From positions 1 through 64,000 of the forward strand of contig WSUB01000171.1 of assembly GCA_019633425.1 (NCBI GenBank): a stretch of 64,000 bases of DNA. Reading direction: 5' to 3'. Below the pieces are notes generated by a model, which saw nothing but the letters and a program-made list of their open reading frames with translations, was not told the origin of the DNA and searched no databases. This document shows positions 21,144-32,676 of the stretch, in pieces. The DNA is from Tulasnella sp. 424. Lineage: Eukaryota > Basidiomycota > Agaricomycetes > Cantharellales > Tulasnellaceae. The position numbers and the translations under genes are program-made. Positions within the stretch are counted from its first letter, which is position 1; each line of letters opens with the position of its first letter.

Positions 21144-22699
21144 GATTGTGGACCATGTTGTCGAGCACTCGATCTTGTCCTTAACGCTCGACGTATGTAG
21201 GGTTGCGTGGAGAGGAAGAGATTGGGATTAGGGCAAGGGAGAGAGAGTTGGGGGGTTCATTTCAGGCACGACCCTTAGCCCCTATTTCTCTCACATCGTA
21301 GAAAGGGTATGTTGCCCCCAACTGTATTGACGCGGACACTTGAATCGATTCAACCGTTAGCTAGAGCCTGGGCGGTGGCTTTCATCTGAGTAACCGTTCC
21401 CAACAATCGTTCAACCGTTCCACCCAAACAAGGGGAGGTCGGTAATGTCCGGAATCCGAACACGCGGCGGATGTGTGGAAAATGACCACCCATGTCTACG
21501 ACATGTTTGAATTCGGACAATATACATAGTTCTCTCAGCGGAAATCGGGCCGCTTCGGACACTAGTTTAGCAAGAAATGATCACATCGTGTTTCGGCTAT
21601 GGAAACATTCCGAACATGGTCTGTGGCTTCTCACACATTGCTGCCGTGTTCTGGACCGGAACATTACCGCTCTCCCCTCGTGATCAACGGTCCATCTATC
21701 GAGCAAGCCATTACAGACAAAACTTACTGGTTATTTCACAGCCAACGAACACGAGCAGCCCAGGCCATCTCAATTGTGCACATGTGCTTTCTCTTCGTAA
21801 ACGTCATGCATGAGGAACTGGGGCATGATGGCTGATGTCGAGTCGGAAGGGCCATGAATCGAACTGCCTGCCCGGCTAAAAAATCCCTCTTCGAAGCACT
21901 AGAGACTGGGGACCGGGAATTAAAAAAGACTCTCTACCTTGATCGAGCGATTATTGCCTCGAAGCCACTTTTTGTGACTTGCGGGGTACTTTCCACGCTG
22001 GGCATTCGAAACAGAAAGCGGCTGTTCCATTTCAACTGCCAATACGACAACAAGACATGAATGTTGACTTCAGATAGGTTTGCACCTGCACAAGCAGTTA
22101 AGCGCGTTGTAGAATAGTCGACAAAAGCTGTTTATATGTATCTCAATTGAAGTAGGTGGAAGCATCGTTTTGAAAAGGCCACCGAAGGGGCTCATGCTAT
22201 AAGAGGAACAAAGCCACACAAGCGGTGTGTAGAATATCGAAAGCTTGTATAATCAACGCCCTCCCTTGCCCGAACCACAACCTTACTTCCGCCCTAGACT
22301 CAAATTACTCCTACCACTCGTAGAAAAGAAGCCTCCCGGGCTTCGGGTGTCAACGAGCAGTACGCCTAATGAGGCACGAACCGGCGTTCAAACCGATTCC
22401 GGCGTTTTCGCTCAGCGCTCACGGAATTCTTTGCTTCGAACGGAAATTCCATGATCGAGAAAGTTGTGAGGATGCATGCGAGATATTGTGGGCTGACGCA
22501 TGTTCTGTGTGGACAAGTGCGGAGGTGAGGCTTGTCTACGCGCTGCGTTCGTGCATTTATTAGAAAAGCTTACGCGGTGCGGAGGTCGACCGTCAGACCC
22601 TCAAAACCACTCTACCTGTCATCCTTCCCACTTGATTCTCTTACCACTCCGAAATCTCTGATCCCTCCGCATCTTCACCTCAAACAAACTTCAGATTGA
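21144..22699. repeat. Spacer between NADH dehydrogenase remnant and kinase B
   Basis: Both ends match the corresponding spacer of copy C (31390-32676). A 392-bp segment, 21335-21726, is absent from C, where the flanks GACGCG and CTGGTTATTTCACAGCC join directly. 21829-22699 is the repeated kinase 5' spacer. Short open frames in the extra segment resemble nothing I can name. Confidence 0.6.
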
Positions 22700-25600
22700 A
22701 TGTCAGTCTCGAACTCGACGGCGCCCAAACTCGCGGAAGACGCCGGGTTGAAAAAAGCTGTAGGGGTATTTCACGACTCGAGAGAACGATCACTGATATA
22801 GGTTCTTCAAGCGAGATATCCTGAATGGGATGCCCCGCCGATTCGATCCCGCGAAAATCACAATGACAGAAACCCCTAGCAGAAAAGGTGGGCAAGGCGT
22901 TGTTGTCGTTGGAACACTCAATGTCCCCGAAGAAGTAAAGGACGTATTGAAGAAAATGCTACCTGAACTGAAAGTGGCTGTGAAGAAACTGGAATGGAGG
23001 CGGAATGATGCGGAAGAATCCGCGAAGTTTTTCAAGGTATCGTCGTCGGCTGCGTCAACGGTTTTCATCGTTCGCTAACCGCTCTTTCATAGTCTTTCGT
23101 CAACGAGCTCAGTCTGATGGCGTCACTCTCTCACCCGAACATTATTGTGCTCCTCGCATTTGTCGAAGACATGGAGAAAGGAGACGCTTGGATGATTTTA
23201 CCTTGGGAAGGAAATGGCAACGTTCGGGAATTCTTGCAGTCGGGCGAGTGGGAGATTCCAGAACGTATATCTCTCGTAAGTGCGATCTACAATGCTAGGA
23301 AATAGTTTAGCCACTGACCTTTTGGCATATGTAGATCCAAGATACAGCAAAGGGACTGGAGTACTTGCATAGTCGACAACCCCCCATCTGTCATGGTGAC
23401 CTCAAATCTGTGAGTCCTTCGAGTCCGTTCCTCGAAAGCTTCAACCTAATTCATTCGTCGTTTAGTTCAACATCCTGGTCAACTCCTCATACCATGCGGT
23501 TATCACCGACTTCGGGTCGGCTCGTGTTCGACGAAGCCTCCCAGCAGAGGAAAACGACAATGGGTCGGCTGGAGCTCTGGTCTGTGAGGACGAAGCCGAA
23601 GGGTCGATCTCCCCAAAGATCCATTTCAACGCTTCCACTATGGAGCTGACCTTGACCGGACCAAAGTTCAGTACAAGGTGGACAGCTCCCGAGGTGTTGA
23701 ATAACGGTACGCAGGATTTACCCAGCGACATGTGGGCTTTTGGGTGGGTTTCCTGGGAGGTGAGTCGGGCGCGGTTCAGTTTCTAGCCATCTTCCGCTAA
23801 CTTACAACGGTGGCGACATGCCAGGTTGTAACTGGAAAGATTCCCTTTAACGATCTCAATCTCGAGTCGGTCATTATAATACATGCGTTTAAGGGGAAAT
23901 TGCCCGAGATTCGGAAGGACGCCGACCTGTCCCTTGTTCTCCAGCTCTGCAGCCTGATGACGGATTGTTGGCTCTCAGATCCCGCGAAAAGGATCCAAGC
24001 CTCCACTTTTCAGTGCAAGGTTGGCAATATGGTGAGTGTTTTGGTACAGAGTGGGATCGATTCTAAAATAAATCTTTTCAAGCCTTCCGTGACTCCTTCG
24101 GGCTATTCCGCCGATGGTCAAAAGGTTCGGTCTGCTCTCCTGCTTCTCGAGCTCGGCAGAACATACCACATGCAGAACAATGAAGCAATGGCAGAGTTCC
24201 ACTTTCGGTCAGCCCTTGATGTTGCAAGGCGAACGAAAGATAGCTGGGCGATGGCGAACGCCTTGCATTGCCTTGGGGATCTTCACAATGTTTCGTCGAG
24301 GTATTCGGAGGCGGAGAAGGCTTTCGCGGAAGCGCACGACATCCACTCTCGCATCGGGAATGACATCGGTGCCGCAACCGCGTTGCACGCCTTGGGAAAT
24401 ATCTATAGCCTCCAGTGGAGGAATCAGGAGGCGGAGAAGACTGTCACGGAAGCGCACGACATCCACTCTCGCATCGGGAATGACCTGGGTGTCGCAAACG
24501 CGTTGCAAGGCCTAGGGAATATTTATTGGCACCAGTCGAGGAATCAGGAGGCGGAGAAGGCTTTCACGGAAGCGCACGACATCCACTCTCGCATCGGGAA
24601 TGAGCTCGGTGCCGCAAACGCGTTGGACGGCCTGGGGAAGGTTTATCGCCACCAGTCGAGGAATCAGGAGGCGGAGAAGGCTTTCACGGAAGCGCACGGC
24701 ATCCACTCTCGCATCGGGAATGACATGGGTGCCGCAAACGCGTTGCTCGGCCTGGGGAATATTTATTGGCACCAGTCGAGGGATCAGGAGGCGGAGAAGG
24801 CTTTCACGGAAGCGCACGGCATCCACTCTCGCATCGGGAATGACATGGGTGCCGCAAACGCGTTGCTCGGCCTGGGGAATATTTATTGGCACCAGTCGAG
24901 GTATCAGGAGGCGGAGAAGGCTTTCACGGAAGCGCACGGCATCCACTCTCGCATCGGGAATGACATGGGTGCCGCAAACGCGTTGGTCGGCCTGGGGGAG
25001 ACGTATCACCTACAGTCAAGGAATCAGGAGGCAGAGACAGCTTTCATAGAAGCGCACGAGATTCACTCCCGCATCGGCAGCCACAACGGCACTGCAAGCG
25101 CGTTAATAGGGTTAGGCAATACCTATCTCGCTCAGTCGAGGACTAGCGAGGCTGAAAAGGCTTTCAACCATGCCCACATCATCTACTCTCGCATCGGAGA
25201 AACCCAAGGCGCCGGCAACGCGTTACGCTTCCTCGCAATGCTTTATAGTGACCAGTGCAGATACGACGATGCGGAGGCGTCCTACCGCCTGGCAATCGCT
25301 TCTTTTGAGGATACTGAGGATGGTTCCGGCAAAGCCCAAGCACTCGTAGCCCTCGCGAAAGACCATCATACCCAGCGCAGGTATCCCGAGGCGGAGGAGG
25401 CTGCCACCGAAGCCCTTGCTATTTGGATCAGCATTGGCAACGAGGAATCCCAAGCGGGTGCTTTGTTGGTTTTGTCGCAGATCTTCGGATCTCAATCAAG
25501 GGGCGACGAAGAAAAGGATGCGCTTATTCAAGCTGAGGCCCTGCTTGCCCGAATCAATCATCAGACACTTCATGCAGCTACATTGGATCGGCTTGGTGAT

Positions 25601-26029
25601 ATCCACTTCGCGCAGGGCACGTACGACGAAGCCGAGGAGTATTACCGCTTTGCTCAAGCTGTATTCTCAAGCATGGACGAAGTTCTCGGTGAAGCCACTG
25701 CGTTGTTCAATCTTGGGAGGATGTACGGCCTCCAGGGTCGACATGACGGAGCGGAGGAATGCTTCGTCGACGCGCGTGTAGCATATGCTAGAATTGCCGA
25801 CGTGGAGGGTGAAGCCAAGGCGTTGGATGGCCTTATGCTGGCACACGCTCTGCAAGACAAATATGTCGATGCGAAGGCCGCTTGCGTGGAGGCTCGCAAA
25901 ATGTACGCGCAAATGGGGCTGCCGATGAGTGAGATTTGTAAAAGGACTTGGGAACGCGTCGCGGTTCTGGATAACCTCGGATCGATGTTAGCCGGTCTTT
26001 TCCAATCACAGAGGCCCAGCGCTTTGTGA
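22700..26029 (+). CDS. TKL-type protein kinase with TPR repeats, copy B
   Basis: Exons: 22700-22759 (provisional), 22802-23036, 23093-23275, 23335-23409, 23466-23759, 23825-24031, 24083-26029; the last intron (24032-24082) is 51 bp, in frame and optional. The kinase domain keeps VAVKKLEW, NELSLMASLSHPNII, HGDLKS, ITDFGSARV, RWTAPEVLNN and the SDMWAFGWVSWEV segment. About 15 TPR-like repeats follow, ending GSMLAGLFQSQRPSAL. The first intron's acceptor reads TATAG/G where copy C has TATAAG, which shifts exon 1 out of frame. Translation may instead start at ATG 22830, within exon 2, still upstream of the Gly-rich KGGQGVVVVGTL. HGD instead of HRD is usual in fungal TKL-like kinases. A cytoplasmic signalling or recognition role is inferred from architecture. 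Confidence 0.75.
24660..25020 (+). repeat. Near-identical 120-bp TPR units in copy B
   Basis: Consecutive units around 24700-24960 encode LGLGNIYWHQSR twice, with identical flanking helices; they differ mainly at the residue after QSR (Asp versus Tyr). This is the same kind of recent unit amplification as in copy A, but of a different unit. Confidence 0.8.
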
Positions 26030-27233
26030 TGAAGTAGGTCTTTTTGGGTCCGTAGACTGAAGCGCTCTTCAAATGACCAATGAGTCTCGTTTCCTAGACG
26101 GATTCTTCATACGTTCTGTCGATGTATTCCCGGCTTCTTCTCGCGAACATATCTTTTGATTAGATCCCATGTCGTTCATTGTATTGCAAACACCTCCCCT
26201 CCTTATGTTGCCGTTTATGTCCTGTAGATCCATGTATCGTTTTCGCAGCACGCTTACCCTCGTCTATTCTTCGCCGAATGACACTTCTTCTTTTCGACCT
26301 TCGTGCAAGGGTCCCAGCCGGGCGACGTTCAACACTCTCAAGTAAGGGTGCGAGTCAGCTGAAAGGATAGTCTCCGCAACTAAATGTAGTCCCTCGCGTG
26401 GTGCACGCTGCTCAATAACTAAGATCCGGACAACTTTTTGGGGAAGGCGTCATGCGATCCCCTCCAGCGGGCTTCGAAAGGGGAGATGACGTCACATATG
26501 GGCACAACCCGAATCCCCAAGAGTCGAGTTTATCGTGGACAAGCAAGTCTGAGGCCAACAGAAATGTCTATTCCCAGAACCCGTGATGGTCGGGTGATGG
26601 GTCTTGCCAGCAGGAATAAAAGTCATCGGCTTTATCATCCTATGGCCGCTTCTGCTTCCGCTCTCGCTTCCCCATTTCGCCTCTCCTTCGGGCCAGCACG
26701 ACGACCATCTTCCCCCTTCCCTCGGCTCTTAGATCCAGGACCAGCGGCTCATACGCGCGGTCTTCAAGAGCTGGTATACTATTATTATCACTCTGTACTC
26801 GAGGCGTCCGCAAACCGCTATGCCGTTCTTTAAGTTTTTCGTTCTCACTCTAACACACGTACTAGCCCTACTCCCCCCTTCAACATCACTATTAACTCCA
26901 CTTCCTTCGGCCTCTAATTCACCAACCAACTAACCAACTCGCAGAAAGGAAACCGACGTTTACCTACAACTTGTTTTCTTTACAGCATAGGCTCCATCCG
27001 TCAATTCCTGTGAGCGGCGCGGCTGTGCTTACATGCGCGGCACCGTGACTCACCTCATCTAAAAACCCTTCTTTCCCTCTTGCCAAGCTTTTTCCCCCTT
27101 GTTTACCCCCTTCTGTACAACACACAAGCTATCCAAGCGGGCGCATCCATACGACGAGCGTGTGCCGTGAGCGGACATCCCAATTTGGACTGACGAGCCT
27201 GATTGGCCATAGTGTCGTTACCCGCTGGACGTT
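26030..27233. repeat. Duplicated 3' spacer after kinase B, then promoter-like sequence
   Basis: 26030-26570 matches the spacer after copies A and C, including a palindromic TGACGTCA (26487-26494; also at 29616-29623). From about 26600 the sequence is unique and C/T-rich, resembling a fungal promoter or 5' UTR for the broken gene that follows. No complete ORF. Confidence 0.55.
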
Positions 27234-29010
27234 ATGTGGAGTTCCTCCGAGTCCTCTAATACCGACATCTCTGGACCTTCTTACTCTTCGACGGCCTCGC
27301 CATCACGAGCTGAGGAGATCGTCCACGTCATTCCTCGTGGTTTCATCCTCTCGTTAGACAGACTTTCGCTATGGTACGTGCAAATTTGCCACCCAAATAT
27401 CCTGAAACAACCAGCGAACGACGGACTCCTTTCGCTAACCGCAACCGGTAGTTACCTGCTGGTGGTTTCAGATCGAGAGGGTATCTATTCTTCTACGGCG
27501 GCATCGACTTCGGCAGCAGTATTGTCTCCTCTACGCCGGTTCCTCTCCCCCGAAGACATTCTCTCCCCCATGGCGTCCTCGTCCGCACCACGAACCGCAT
27601 CGAATGCCCAAATACCGTCTCCCTCGACTCTACGTACGCAACAACCACTAGGCAGCAGACAACCTTAGTGGCTGGGGAAACACGTCGTATTCGGTCCCAC
27701 TCGCAGCGGATACAATACCCACGGAGCCAGCGCTGCTGCTCCCAAAAGAGGAAGACGCCATGGGCGGGGGTTTCTAGAGCATACGTTTCATGTTGTATAT
27801 GGACGCGGCGGCGTCGGGCGATCGCGCAACCGAGGATTGTCGACTCGGGGCTAGGTTGGCGCTTGCGCTGCCGCTGGGCACCCACCGAGAACATAGGAGA
27901 ACGCAGCGCCGGACCGATGGTGGTGTCGGCGTTCGATTGGGCGATGAAGCGTGAGGTCGGGGATGGGACGGAGGGGGAAACCGATGCGTAGCAGCAAGAT
28001 ATCGATCCGCTGGCGTTCAGCTCTTCCGTCGACACGTCCAGGTCGTAGTTGAATTAACCCGGACCTATGACCCTCGTTCGCACCGGGGCTTGGCGTTGGT
28101 GCTTGCCGGGAAATACTTCCAAATTCAGTAGCTGGAGCTTCAGCAAGTCCGTCTAACTCGACGGCAACGCGAAACCAGTTCCCGTAACGAATCTTCGACT
28201 TCCTCTTCTGCAGCCGCACTACCAGCAGCAACGGCACCCCAGTCACAGTCACGCTCTTCACAATACGATCCTCAATCCTCCTCATCTTCTTCGTCCCGCA
28301 ACCAACCCCATCGAGAGCAGCACGAGCCGCTGGCCCAAGCTTCTAGCATGACCGGTACCACCACGACAACAACCACGAATTCTTCTTCCATCGCCTTCCT
28401 CCAACCAGGAGCCGGCAGCAGCAGCAGCACCACGTCGCGTTCGAATACGTCTTATTTCGCTGATTGATCCGTCGACTCGCATTCGCAGAATTCGTCTAGT
28501 TCGAGGATACCTCCGATGCCGGGAGCTCTGACTCCTGCGCGAGTGCGATTGCGTATGCTTATCAACAGCAGCAGCAATTGCGTGGAGGTGGCAGTGGTGT
28601 AAGGGGCTATGATTCCACGCGACCTAGTCCAAGACTCCAAGTCCCAATCCGAGTTTCTATACTGCGTCGTCTTCATCAGCGCGTCGGAAAATGGGAGGGT
28701 GTACGGAGGAGAATCGGAGTATTATCAGCATCAACAGCAACAGCGACAGCAGCACCTCAACACGTCCTTTGCGTCTTCCCGGACGCTTACAGGATTGCCG
28801 ATCAGCCCCGCTTCCCGACGCGTCGTGTCGAATGGAGACCCGGAGTCTGGAGCGCTTGCAAACGGGGAGATGACCAAGTCGTCGGGAGCATTGAGGATGT
28901 TGGGACGGAAAATATCGGGCAAGCTCTCAAGAAAATCTAGTGTAGGGGCCACCACCGCCGCCTCTGGAAGAAGAGGTACGATTGCCGTCGGAGCTGACGA
29001 CGTGATCAAC
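27234..29010 (+). pseudogene. Broken Ser/Thr/Gln-rich (disordered) protein gene
   Basis: Family not recognised. An initial exon-like frame (27234, MWSSSESSNTDISG) with a plausible GT-AG intron near 27373-27452 is followed by fragments in changing frames. They are rich in Ser, Thr and Gln: a SSSSSSSRNQPHREQ stretch and poly-Thr near 28250-28470 with a TGA at about 28465, then QHQQQQRQQHLN and LGRKISGKLSRKSSV near 28730-28950. The bias suggests a disordered regulatory protein that has decayed. It is inserted between the 3' spacer of unit B and another copy of that spacer, so it arrived with or after the duplication. Confidence 0.4.
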
Positions 29011-29143
29011 GTTGGTGGAATTAGAACAACGCTATATCCAAATTTACTCTATATCTCAGTGTACATCAAAATCTCTTATGATATTTCTCCCTCTCCTGCT
29101 TTCTCTTAGAACGCGACAGCCGACGGAGGTAAAGTCTCCGAAC
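29011..29143. repeat. Copy of the kinase 3' spacer leading into the M43 fragment
   Basis: Matches 19320-19440 and 36830-36935 (CTCTATATCTCAGTGTACAT, then AACGCGACAGCCGACGGAGG). It marks where the duplicated unit resumes after the broken gene. Confidence 0.7.
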
Positions 29144-29590
29144 ACCCAAGCGGAAAGGCAACTGGACGTCCTGAATGAACGCAGACGCGTGCACGAACCT
29201 ATTTATGCCCAGCGGAATTCACTTTCATGTTGATTTAGGTTTAATGAGTTTGGACTTGATAGCCCGTCCCCAAGTGGGACCAAAGAATCTTGCACAAGGG
29301 AGACGCGGCCCCGTTGAACATCGGCACCGTCGGCTTCACGTCAGGAACCGGCCGGTATTTGCTGGGCTATGCTGCATTTCCTTCAGACTACGAGAAAGCT
29401 GTTGGGCTGCTTGATACTTGACGTTCGCCTGCACCTCGACTCGTAGCCGAAGCTGGGCGACGGCGTCGTGAGCCTGTACTCTTTGCTCCTTGGGGCAAGC
29501 GGAGAGAACTACTTTCAGCCAGACCACAACGCACTCCGGTCAAGTCAGACATGGACCGGGTCCCCACTGGTACAAGTGGCGCGTTTTCTT
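29144..29590 (+). pseudogene. M43 pappalysin-like metallopeptidase fragment, copy B
   Basis: Fragments fit secreted fungal M43 (pappalysin-like) zinc metallopeptidases: RQLDVLNERRRV, then KGDAAPLNIGTVGFTSG, YLLGYAAFPSDYEKA, and after an intron-like gap LGDGVVSLYSLLLG with SGENY. These are the blocks that normally precede the HEXXHXXGXXH zinc site. Where that site should be the sequence is degenerate (LRSSQTWTGS), and no C-terminal domain follows. Stops and frame changes interrupt it, so it is a remnant, not an enzyme. Confidence 0.65.
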
Positions 29591-30273
29591 CAAAACGGTT
29601 TTACGAAAGGGGAGATGACGTCACATGTCGGCGCGACGGCCAGGTACAACCCGAATCCCCACAGCACGACCCCCCAATGTCGAGTTTATCGTGTACAAGC
29701 AAAGTATGAGGTCAAAATCAAAAATCTATCAGTACTAGTATCAAATGACATTAAAATCAAGAAGATATACATCGATCCACTGTGACGATTAATTGCAGTC
29801 GAGGTCGAGGAAGGACAACGCCAAATCCAAATTATAGTAACTCTATATCTCAGTGTAGGGTCAGCGCGAATGCGAGTTACTGTACTCGTTAACTATTCAA
29901 GTTGGGTCCGACGAAGTGTGGGTCTATTGCGGTGCTCCACGAGGGTGCTTCAGGACTGAGAGGGAGACATGACTAAGCTTGCTTTTTTATGCCAAACCCG
30001 CCCGCCGCCGCTACATCCAAGATCGGAGATTTGCGCGCGAAGAGGGGGGGCGGCGTTCGAAGAGTAAGAGTCTCATCCTACGCGGTGGCCCGTCTTGATA
30101 TTTATGTCATCATGGTGCAGCATGATAAATAATACAGTTGTAAGCTTTGAAATACTCTGACTTGACCTCTTCAGTTCACTTGGGAGACATTCGGGAAGCA
30201 AACCCAACTCAGTCATTGCTATGATGGCGGTGCCAGTGGGGAGCTGTACAACACGATCTTAGGGCCAAATCAA
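29591..30273. repeat. Second copy of the kinase 3' spacer block, then unique spacer
   Basis: 29600-29865 repeats the block found at 19130-19370, 26480-26570 and 36600-36850 (AACCCGAATCCCCACAGCAC and TTTATCGTGTACAAGCAAAG). 29870-30273 is not repeated and holds no supported gene. Confidence 0.6.
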
Positions 30274-31389
30274 TCATCGAGCCAGGACATTTGAATCGGC
30301 AAATTTTCCATGACCATGAGTCGATTTCGAAATAAAAAGAGGGTACTCCTTGCACGTCGACTCGGTGTACTGGATCAGTTTCTGGCTAAACATGGGCAAG
30401 ACGTTGGGTAAAGCCTCAACGAGAGTGACTTTGAGTTTGTCGACGAGTTCGAGGTACCGGGACCGGAGGTCGGCTTTGAGGAAATCGTGGAGTTCGGCGG
30501 ATAATTCAAGGCCTGTGGGACCGCCGCCGACAACGACTAAAAGGCACATACGACGTTAGTCTGAGGATGTCGGTCTCGAGGCTGTTATGGTGCCCAGCTT
30601 ACTCAAGTGCATTAGGCGATCGCCTTCCTCCTCGCTCTGGTCGGGGAACGCGGCGGGCCTATGTACAATGCACGACGCGTTCGCGAAGTATCTCAGTGTT
30701 AGGCAATTCCTTCAAGAAGCACGACTGCTGGAAACTACGAATTGCCACAGGCGATGAGGAAGGACGTCACGATCAGCAAAACCAACGATATACTGGGCTC
30801 GCTGCTCTCACCTTTTGTGACGCCGGGAATGCCAAGCTTCTAGGTCCCCGCGCTGATAGCGTTGACCAGGATATCGCAAGGAAAAATCATGTTCTTCACG
30901 CCTCCCTTGATTTATGACAAGTCGGCGATTGTGCCCTACTTGTTGTTCGGGTTGACTTTGCGAGCCTCGGCTTCATAGATTGAGACTCGGCGTGCTTTGT
31001 GTGGCGCATAGCGGGTAGATTGGATGATCGAGACAGGCCTCGAGAATTTCAGCTGCGATTGAGGGAAGTGGAGGCGTGAAGAGGAAGTAGTTACGCGGGC
31101 TGACGAGGACGCAAGTGTGCGCAATGGGTGCTGGAGAGGGGTTTACAGAATTGCAGTCTGGACTGGGTGAATATACGATCTGGAGACTCACGAGGTTATG
31201 TCCTGGTTGTGCACGTCTCGTCGCAGCCCACCCACTCCCGCGAAGGGCGGCAGTCTTCTTGTCCTTATCAAAGGGATTTCGACATGCCGGTGGTGAGCCT
31301 CCTGAGTCGCAGTGTTCATTAAAGTTGCGGTCGTGCCAAGCACGGTGACCAAGGTGACCCGACCGAACGTCGTCAGCGCTCAACGCCAT
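30274..31389 (-). pseudogene. Truncated alternative NADH:ubiquinone oxidoreductase, copy C
   Basis: Second copy of the remnant at 19853-21143. It shows FDKDKKTAALRGSGWAAT, SPRNYFLFTPPLPSIAAE, KARRVSIYEAEARKV and, continuing further than copy B, VVVGGGPTGLELSAELHD and KVTLVEALPNVLPMFSQKL. It ends near 30274, before the second half of the NADH-binding and C-terminal domains. Frame breaks separate the blocks, so it is not functional. Position and orientation relative to kinase C match those of the other copy relative to kinase B. Confidence 0.78.
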
Positions 31390-32676
31390 CGTGATAGAGT
31401 TAGGATAGCGTCCTCAATTCTACGCTGCGAGCCGTTCGAGACGTCGTGAATAGCGTTGAGGGGGAGGATGATCCAATTGGCAGGGTTGGAGCCAGCGGCT
31501 TGCGAGCGACGGTATTGAGAGTCCTCCTTGCGGCTGTTCAAAATTGTAGACCATGTTGTTGAGCACTCGATCTTGTCCTTAACGCTCGACGTACGTAGAG
31601 GAAGAGACTGGGATTAGGGCAAGGGAGAGAGAATGAACAACGTTGGGGGGTTCACTTGAGGCACGACCCTTAACCCCTATTTCTCTCACATCGTAAAGGG
31701 GGTATGTTGTCCCCAATTGTATTGACGCGCTGGTTATTTCACAGCCAACGAACACGAGCAGGGCAGGTCATCTCAACTATGCACATGTGCTTTCTCCTCG
31801 TGAACGTCATGCATGAGGAACTGGGGCATGATGGCTGATGTCGGGTCGATCGGAAGGGCCATGAATCGAACTGCCTCGATGCCCTAGACACTGAGGACCG
31901 GGAATTAAGAAAAACTCTCTACCTTGATCGCGCGAGTATTGCCTCGAAAGCCACTTTTTGTGGCTTGCAGGGTACCTTCCACGCTGGGTCCATTTCAACT
32001 GCCAATACGACAACAGGACATGAATGTTGACTTCGGATGGACTTGTAATTGCACAAGCGGTTAAGTGAGTGGCAGAAATAGTCCTGCTTATATGTATCTC
32101 AATTAAAGTAGGTGAAAGCATCGTTTTGAGAAGGCCACCGAATGGGCTCATGCTGTGAGCGGAAGTTATATAATAAGGCCACAAACTTGGAGCGATGTGT
32201 AGAGAATTCGAACATCGAAAGCTTCTATCATCAAGGCCCTCCCTTGCACGAACTACGACCTTACCTCCGCTTTAGACATCAATTGCTCTTACCACTTGCA
32301 GAGAATAAGCCTCCCGGGCTTTGGGTGGCAACGAGCAGTACGCCTAATGAGGCACGAACGGGCGTTCAAACCGATTCCGGCGTTTTCGCTCAGCGCTCAC
32401 GGAATTCTTTGCTTCAAACGGAAACTCCATGATCGAGAAAGCTGTGAGGAAATATGCGGGATATTGTGGGCTGACGCATGTTTTGTGTGGACAAGTGCGG
32501 AGGTGAGGCTTGTCTTCGCGCTGCGTTCGTGCATTTATTAGAAAAGCTTGCGCGGCGCGGAGGTCGACCGTCAGACCCTCAAAACCACTCTACCCTCATT
32601 CTTCCCACTTGATTCTGTTACTACTCTGAGATTTCTGATCCCTTCGCATCTTCACCTCAAACAAACTTCAGATTAA
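31390..32676. repeat. Spacer between NADH dehydrogenase remnant and kinase C
   Basis: Matches 21144-22699 apart from the 392-bp segment missing here (junction near 31730) and smaller indels. It presumably contains the kinase C promoter. No independent gene. Confidence 0.65.

Noticed and set aside
26487..26494. TGACGTCA palindrome as a bZIP/CRE-type regulatory site
   Set aside because: It lies within a decaying repeated spacer, is lost in the copy after kinase C, and has no gene suitably placed downstream.
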